From Bacteroidota bacterium (GTDB lineage: Bacteria; Bacteroidota; Bacteroidia; Sphingobacteriales; Sphingobacteriaceae): DNA of 34,251 nt. The translations under genes were made by a program, and so were the position numbers. The stretch is from NCBI GenBank assembly GCA_013285685.1, contig JABDHD010000036.1:1-34251 (forward strand). Direction: 5' to 3'. Below, in pieces: positions 30,689-34,251 of this stretch; the stretch's first letter is position 1; the number at the start of each line of letters is the position of its first letter. Below the pieces are notes generated by a model. The model made no database searches, was not told the DNA's origin, and saw only the letters and a list, made by a program, of their open reading frames with translations.

Positions 30689-31660
30689 TTATATATTAAG
30701 TGCCTTTATCAATATTAAAACCGGGCAAATTTCGAGGGCACAAAGATAGACAAATAAATAAAATTTATGAAATCTAAAGTTGGAAATGATGTTTACACTG
30801 CTGCGCAGGTATTGCCATACCAAAATAATAAGTGTTAAACTTAGCAAAATGATGAGCAGCTGCGGTATAAATTGGTTTGCAAGTAAACTAAAGCATATTG
30901 CCGCCGCCAGCAAAACAAATGACAGGCCGAAATAAGTTAAATTTAAAACGCCAAGGTAGCCGTTAACTACGCCGGCAATATCGAAAATGAACCCGAGGAA
31001 TTTTAACAATATATATTTTAGAGCGACCAAAACGCCTGCGATGCCGGCAAGTGAAAGAAAAAGATTGAAGCCGCTTACCGGGTAAGCTTTTTTATAGTAC
31101 CCCGTAAGCTGGTATAAAATAAGGCCAAGCGTTAAGCAAAACAGTAAAAACAGGGCGGCAAAAGCCCAGGTATTAACAAGGCCCGCTTCCTTGTCGGTTT
31201 GAGAAAGCGAACGTTTATTATAAAACGATTGGAGCATGCCTTTCAGGTCGCTGCCAAAAAAAAGATTGAGCAGGCCGGTATAGATCAAAAGGCCGATCAA
31301 TACCGCCACCACCCATCTTTCCCGGTAGGTGCGGAGTGTTCCTCCCTTTCCCGGGACCGTTCTTTTTGACGCCCCTGCCGGTATAAAAACCAGGGTATTC
31401 CCCCCGGTTTTCAGGATGCTGTCTATTGCCATATTTTTCATCTTTGATGAGTCGGGAATCAAATAACTCATCGATATGGAATCACTCACAAATTTTTGCC
31501 GGTTAGCTTTGACAACTGAATCGGGCAAAAAAGGGTTCACAGTTTTCGGGTCGACAGGATTGAGTACGGATTTATTAGGGGCAGAAACGGAGTCGCGCTG
31601 GGCATAAGCTTTCGAAAAACAAAAAAATGCTAACAAAAAACCAAATAAAAATATGCGCAT
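30689..31660 (-). CDS. DUF4271-family exported/membrane protein
   Basis: 323 residues from ATG at 31660: signal peptide (MRIFLFGFLLAFFCFSKAYA), about 90 residues of hydrophilic periplasmic sequence (DSVSAPNKSVLNPVDPKTVNPF...), then about six membrane helices (for example RWVVAVLIGLLIYTGLL, WAFAALFLLFCLTLGLILY, LLIILLSLTLIILVW). The membrane part resembles the Bacteroidota DUF4271 family; its function is unknown to me. Start choice: the alternative TTG at 31690 lies inside a TAACTTTG -7 box and would add MQPERLTVIV before the signal peptide, so ATG 31660 is preferred. hemD follows after 17 bp. Confidence 0.85.
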   Translation of the reverse strand: MRIFLFGFLLAFFCFSKAYAQRDSVSAPNKSVLNPVDPKTVNPFLPDSVVKANRQKFVSDSISMSYLIPDSSKMKNMAIDSILKTGGNTLVFIPAGASKRTVPGKGGTLRTYRERWVVAVLIGLLIYTGLLNLFFGSDLKGMLQSFYNKRSLSQTDKEAGLVNTWAFAALFLLFCLTLGLILYQLTGYYKKAYPVSGFNLFLSLAGIAGVLVALKYILLKFLGFIFDIAGVVNGYLGVLNLTYFGLSFVLLAAAICFSLLANQFIPQLLIILLSLTLIILVWQYLRSSVNIISNFRFHKFYLFVYLCALEICPVLILIKALNI

Positions 31661-31687
31661 TACAATTACCGTTAGCCTTTCGGGTTG

Positions 31688-31695
31688 CAAAGTTA
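31688..31695 (-). promoter_or_regulatory. -7 box TAACTTTG of the DUF4271-hemD operon
   Basis: Minus-strand TAACTTTG fits TAnnTTTG and lies 27 nt before the ATG at 31660. No TTG is seen at the -33 distance. Confidence 0.55.
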
Positions 31696-31704
31696 CCGCA
31701 ATAA

Positions 31705-31736
31705 TTGTTTGTTTGTGCCGCTGTTATTTAATTTTG
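31705..31736 (+). promoter_or_regulatory. Promoter candidate for the yrdB-like gene
   Basis: TTTG (31708-31711), 17 nt, then TAATTTTG (31729-31736); TTG at 31705-31707 gives a 21-nt alternative. It is divergent from the DUF4271 promoter. The leader to ATG 31927 would be about 185 nt and would contain the TCTTGATTC repeat. Confidence 0.4.
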
Positions 31737-31749
31737 TGTTAATTCTGCG

Positions 31750-31877
31750 AACCAAGAGTCAAGAAAAAACAGATAATATTTAAAGTTTTTTATTGAAAAC
31801 AAGCAAAATTCGGCCACTTGGGTTTTTGCTTAGCTGTAAACCAGCGTGCTTTTACCCTCTTATCTTGATTCTTGGCT
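31750..31877. repeat. Inverted repeat of TCTTGATTC words
   Basis: ACCAAGAGTCAAGA within 31750-31764 pairs with TCTTGATTCTTGGCT (31863-31877) with about two mismatches. The word continues as GTATCTTGATTCTTTG to about 31896, giving a loose 8-nt tandem. It would lie in the 5' leader of the yrdB-like gene if the promoter at 31705-31736 is used. Confidence 0.55.
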
Positions 31878-31926
31878 CTTGTATCTTGATTCTTTGTTTG
31901 AAATTATTACTGCCCGTAACCATAAT

Positions 31927-32310
31927 ATGAACACAAACCCCATCAATCTTGCCGTCCGCTTTGCGCTTGAAATCGCGATGTTAATAGTTTTAGGCTACTG
32001 GGGCTGGCATTTAAGCGAAACGTGGCTCCGGTACGTTGCGGCTGCAGGTTTCCCGGTAATTGCCGCTGTGTTGTGGGGTGTCTTTCGTATTCAAAATGAT
32101 CCGAAGCCGGCCCCTGTTGAAACCCCGGGCCCAATAAGGCTGTTGCTGGAACTTGCCCTGTTTGGCTGGGCAGTTTGGGCTTTGTATCAACTGGGCAAAC
32201 CTGAGCTAAGTGAGCTAATGGCCTTAATAGTCATGGCGCACTACCTGGTATCATATGACCGGACATGGGTAATGCTGCGAAACCGTCCGTATAAAGGTTT
32301 TGTTAAATAA
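31927..32310 (+). CDS. YrdB/DUF2568-family membrane protein
   Basis: 127 residues from ATG at 31927, with four membrane helices (about 7-25, 31-50, 65-83, 90-104). The pattern LAVRFALEIAMLIVLGYWGW...WLRYVAAAGFPVIAAVLWGVF...LLLELALFGWAVWALYQLG...YDRTWVMLRN fits the DUF2568/YrdB family, whose function is not established. The reading frame stays open 81 bp further upstream, but that part is made of TCTTGATTC repeat words, so the ATG at 31927 is the better start. The AhpD-like gene follows after 51 bp in the same direction. Confidence 0.8.
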   Translation: MNTNPINLAVRFALEIAMLIVLGYWGWHLSETWLRYVAAAGFPVIAAVLWGVFRIQNDPKPAPVETPGPIRLLLELALFGWAVWALYQLGKPELSELMALIVMAHYLVSYDRTWVMLRNRPYKGFVK

Positions 32311-32361
32311 CATAAGTAAATTAGCGGCCAATGCTGCACAACAATTAAAAAAAAGAATTGT

Positions 32362-33288
32362 ATGCGTCTTACTAAAGTAGAAAAAGGAGGTGGTTTCTTC
32401 CAGGCTCTTTTGATCAGGTTTATCTCCATGGTATCAGGAATGCGGCTGCCCGACGCCGCGCGAATCGTTATGTACCATGAGGACTTTTACGGTAAGCCGA
32501 TGACTGGCTGGACACAGGCTGCCATGCGGGGAGAAAGCAGTTGGTCGGTTGGGGAGCGGGAACTTTTCGCGGCACTAACGGCCAAATGGAATTCATGTAC
32601 ATTCTGTGTCAAAGCTCATACTGCTATTGCCTTATTGGCTTTGGATAAAACGCTCGTGGATGCGGCAGTTGAAGATTTTAGGCAGGCAAAATTGTCGTCA
32701 AAAGTAAAAGCCATCCTGGTTTTCCTGGAAATATTTGCCAAAACGCCCGATCAACTCAAACCGGAAGACGTTATTACACTGTTGCGCGATGGGATGACAC
32801 AGCAGGACCTTGAAGATGCCATGGCGGTTGTCACTCTGTTCAGTATTACAGTTCGCCTGGCTGACGCCTTGAATTTCGCTATTCCGGATGACGGCGATTT
32901 CTCCCGCTCGGCGCCCAGGATGCTGGAAAAAGGTTACGTATTTGGCAAAAGCAAACTACTCGGCCACCCCGACCATCGGGCGCTGGCCGAAGCGTTACGC
33001 AAACGTGTTTTGGAAGGACCGGGAACAATGGACATAGCGCTTCGCCAGGCCATGGCAAAGCGGGCAGCCGGCGGACCTGCTGTGGGAGAAGCAGCCTATG
33101 ACGACCTGGCCCGGCAAATCGGCCTGGCGGCCTATAAGATCACAGATGAGCAGGTAAAAAAAGTCATGCAAAAAACAGGGAACGAAAAAGCTGCTTTTGA
33201 ATTGATCGTGGCGGCGGCCGTTGGTGCAGGCCTTTATCGCTGGGAGAAGGGGCTCAGCATGTTGAAGGAAGCGCATGAGCTGAGTTAA
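32362..33288 (+). CDS. AhpD-like (carboxymuconolactone decarboxylase-fold) protein with C-terminal extension
   Basis: 308 residues. The first 190 or so form the alkylhydroperoxidase/AhpD helical fold: RELFAALTAKWNSCTFCVKAHTAIALLA carries the redox motif Cys79-x-x-Cys82 and His86. The region FLEIFAKTPDQLKPEDV...MTQQDLEDAMAVVTLFSITVRLADALNF is also typical. Members act as thiol peroxidases or remain uncharacterised. The last 110 residues (ALRQAMAKRAAGGPAVGEAAYDDLARQIGLAAYKITDEQVKKVM) are an extension that occurs beyond the single-domain family length and also looks helical. A TAAATTAG -7-like box lies at 32317-32324, and the gene may also be co-transcribed with the yrdB-like gene. Confidence 0.82.
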   Translation: MRLTKVEKGGGFFQALLIRFISMVSGMRLPDAARIVMYHEDFYGKPMTGWTQAAMRGESSWSVGERELFAALTAKWNSCTFCVKAHTAIALLALDKTLVDAAVEDFRQAKLSSKVKAILVFLEIFAKTPDQLKPEDVITLLRDGMTQQDLEDAMAVVTLFSITVRLADALNFAIPDDGDFSRSAPRMLEKGYVFGKSKLLGHPDHRALAEALRKRVLEGPGTMDIALRQAMAKRAAGGPAVGEAAYDDLARQIGLAAYKITDEQVKKVMQKTGNEKAAFELIVAAAVGAGLYRWEKGLSMLKEAHELS

Positions 33289-33330
33289 GATCGCCAACAA
33301 ACTGATCCTTCATTTATTTATCATAACAAC

Positions 33331-34251
33331 ATGGCCGGTATTTACATCCATATCCCCTTTTGCAAACAAGCCTGTTATTACTGCGATTTTCATTTCAGTA
33401 CATCATTAAAATATAAGGACGAACTGATACAGGCCCTTATCAAAGAAATTAAACTTCAAAAAGATTACCTCGCCGGCGAAACTGTTGAAACCGTTTACTT
33501 TGGCGGCGGTACGCCATCGGTTTTAAATGCGGATGAAATAAACATCCTGTTAAACACCATAACAAACCTGCACACCGTATCGGCGAATGCCGAGATCACT
33601 TTAGAAGCCAACCCGGACGACCTTAGCAAAGAAAAGCTACAGGCCCTGCGGCAAACGAGCCTGAACCGGCTGAGCATCGGCATACAATCGTTTTTTGATG
33701 AAGATCTGGCATGGATGAACCGGGCCCATCGCGCAAATGAAGCGGAATCATCCGTAAAAAGGGCGCAGGATACCGGTTTTGAAAATATAACCGCCGACCT
33801 GATCTACGGTTATCCATTGCTTACTGATCAAAAATGGAAATATAACCTGGATAAAATATTTGCGCTGGATATTCCTCATGTATCCTCCTATTCGATGACG
33901 GTTGAGCCGAGGACGGCACTGGCTTCTTTCATTAAAACAAAAAAGCAGCAGCCGATGGATGAACAGCAAAGCGCCGAACAGTTTATTTTGCTGATGGACG
34001 CCATGCAGGCGCATGGCTTTGAGCATTACGAAATCTCGAATTTTTGCAAACCGGGAAACTATTCCAGGCACAATTCCAACTATTGGAAGGGTGTAAAATA
34101 CCTTGGACTTGGCCCTTCGGCACATTCCTATAACGGCGAAACCCGGCAATGGAATGTGGCCAATAATGCAAAGTATATCGTAGCGCTTGAAAAATCAGAA
34201 ATACCTGCCGAAACCGAAACCCTGTCTGAAGCCAACCGGCTGAACGAATAC
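33331..34251 (+). CDS. hemW: Radical SAM haem chaperone HemW (3' end cut by window)
   Basis: Haem-binding radical SAM protein related to coproporphyrinogen dehydrogenase. The iron-sulfur motif is C11-x3-C15-x2-C18-D-F. The Cys-x-Phe ending (not Cys-x-Cys) is the form that separates HemW from the true oxygen-independent HemN. Other blocks: YIHIPFC, TVYFGGGTPSVL, EANPDDL, NRLSIGIQSF, ADLIYGYP, SSYSMTVEPRT, GFEHYEISNF and the typical YLGLGPSAHSY. 307 codons are present; about 70 C-terminal residues lie beyond the window. The start is ATG at 33331, 42 bp after the AhpD-like gene. No consensus promoter was seen in the gap. Confidence 0.95.
   Translation, partial: MAGIYIHIPFCKQACYYCDFHFSTSLKYKDELIQALIKEIKLQKDYLAGETVETVYFGGGTPSVLNADEINILLNTITNLHTVSANAEITLEANPDDLSKEKLQALRQTSLNRLSIGIQSFFDEDLAWMNRAHRANEAESSVKRAQDTGFENITADLIYGYPLLTDQKWKYNLDKIFALDIPHVSSYSMTVEPRTALASFIKTKKQQPMDEQQSAEQFILLMDAMQAHGFEHYEISNFCKPGNYSRHNSNYWKGVKYLGLGPSAHSYNGETRQWNVANNAKYIVALEKSEIPAETETLSEANRLNEY

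Noticed and set aside
31661..31690. Upstream TTG start for the DUF4271 gene
   Set aside because: It overlaps the TAACTTTG -7 box and would put ten residues ahead of a well-formed signal peptide.

Overview
This window looks like chromosomal DNA from a Bacteroidota species, probably family Sphingobacteriaceae (Mucilaginibacter or Pedobacter type). That assignment is an inference. It rests on the gldKLMN type IX secretion genes and a PorW/SprE-like lipoprotein, on an atp operon without beta and epsilon subunits, on DUF4293 and DUF4271 proteins, and on promoters of the form TTG-N17..21-TAnnTTTG.

Layout. 1-1852 (minus, cut by the window edge): DEAD-box RNA helicase. 1853-2309: helicase promoter plus a patchwork of short repeats. 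2310-4382 (plus): two small ParE-type toxin-antitoxin pairs bracketing a secreted alpha/beta hydrolase. 4461-7109: DUF4293 membrane protein, DUF892 ferritin-like protein, an orphan lipoprotein and truA. 7261-9066: ABC exporter, convergent with a beta-lactamase-fold serine hydrolase (9137-10792). 11050-16961 (minus): ATP synthase operon atpZ-orf128-atpBEFHAG with an intrinsic terminator at its end. 17013-22174 (plus): porW/sprE-like gene and a bifunctional PBP1A, 5 bp apart. 22370-24178: uvrC. 24455-29185 (minus): gldK-gldL-gldM-gldN. 29907-31660 (minus): DUF4271 gene followed by hemD. 31927-34251 (plus): YrdB/DUF2568 protein, AhpD-like protein and hemW (cut by the window edge).

How it fits together. 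GldK/GldN (periplasmic ring), GldL/GldM (proton-driven inner-membrane motor) and the PorW/SprE-like lipoprotein belong to the type IX secretion machine. The atp operon makes the membrane sector and part of F1; beta and epsilon must come from elsewhere. HemD and HemW are the only two tetrapyrrole-linked genes here.

The most unusual layer is intergenic. Many gaps carry an inverted repeat with arms of 13-36 nt and a spacer of roughly 30-120 nt, and in most of them the arms are built from a loosely repeated word of about 8 nt. The word differs from place to place, although one word occurs twice. Within the atp operon such hairpins lie at atpF/atpH and atpA/atpG. At atpE/atpF a terminator-like hairpin overlaps a consensus promoter. 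A second notable item is an orphan lipoprotein gene whose promoter and first eight codons copy those of the neighbouring truA.
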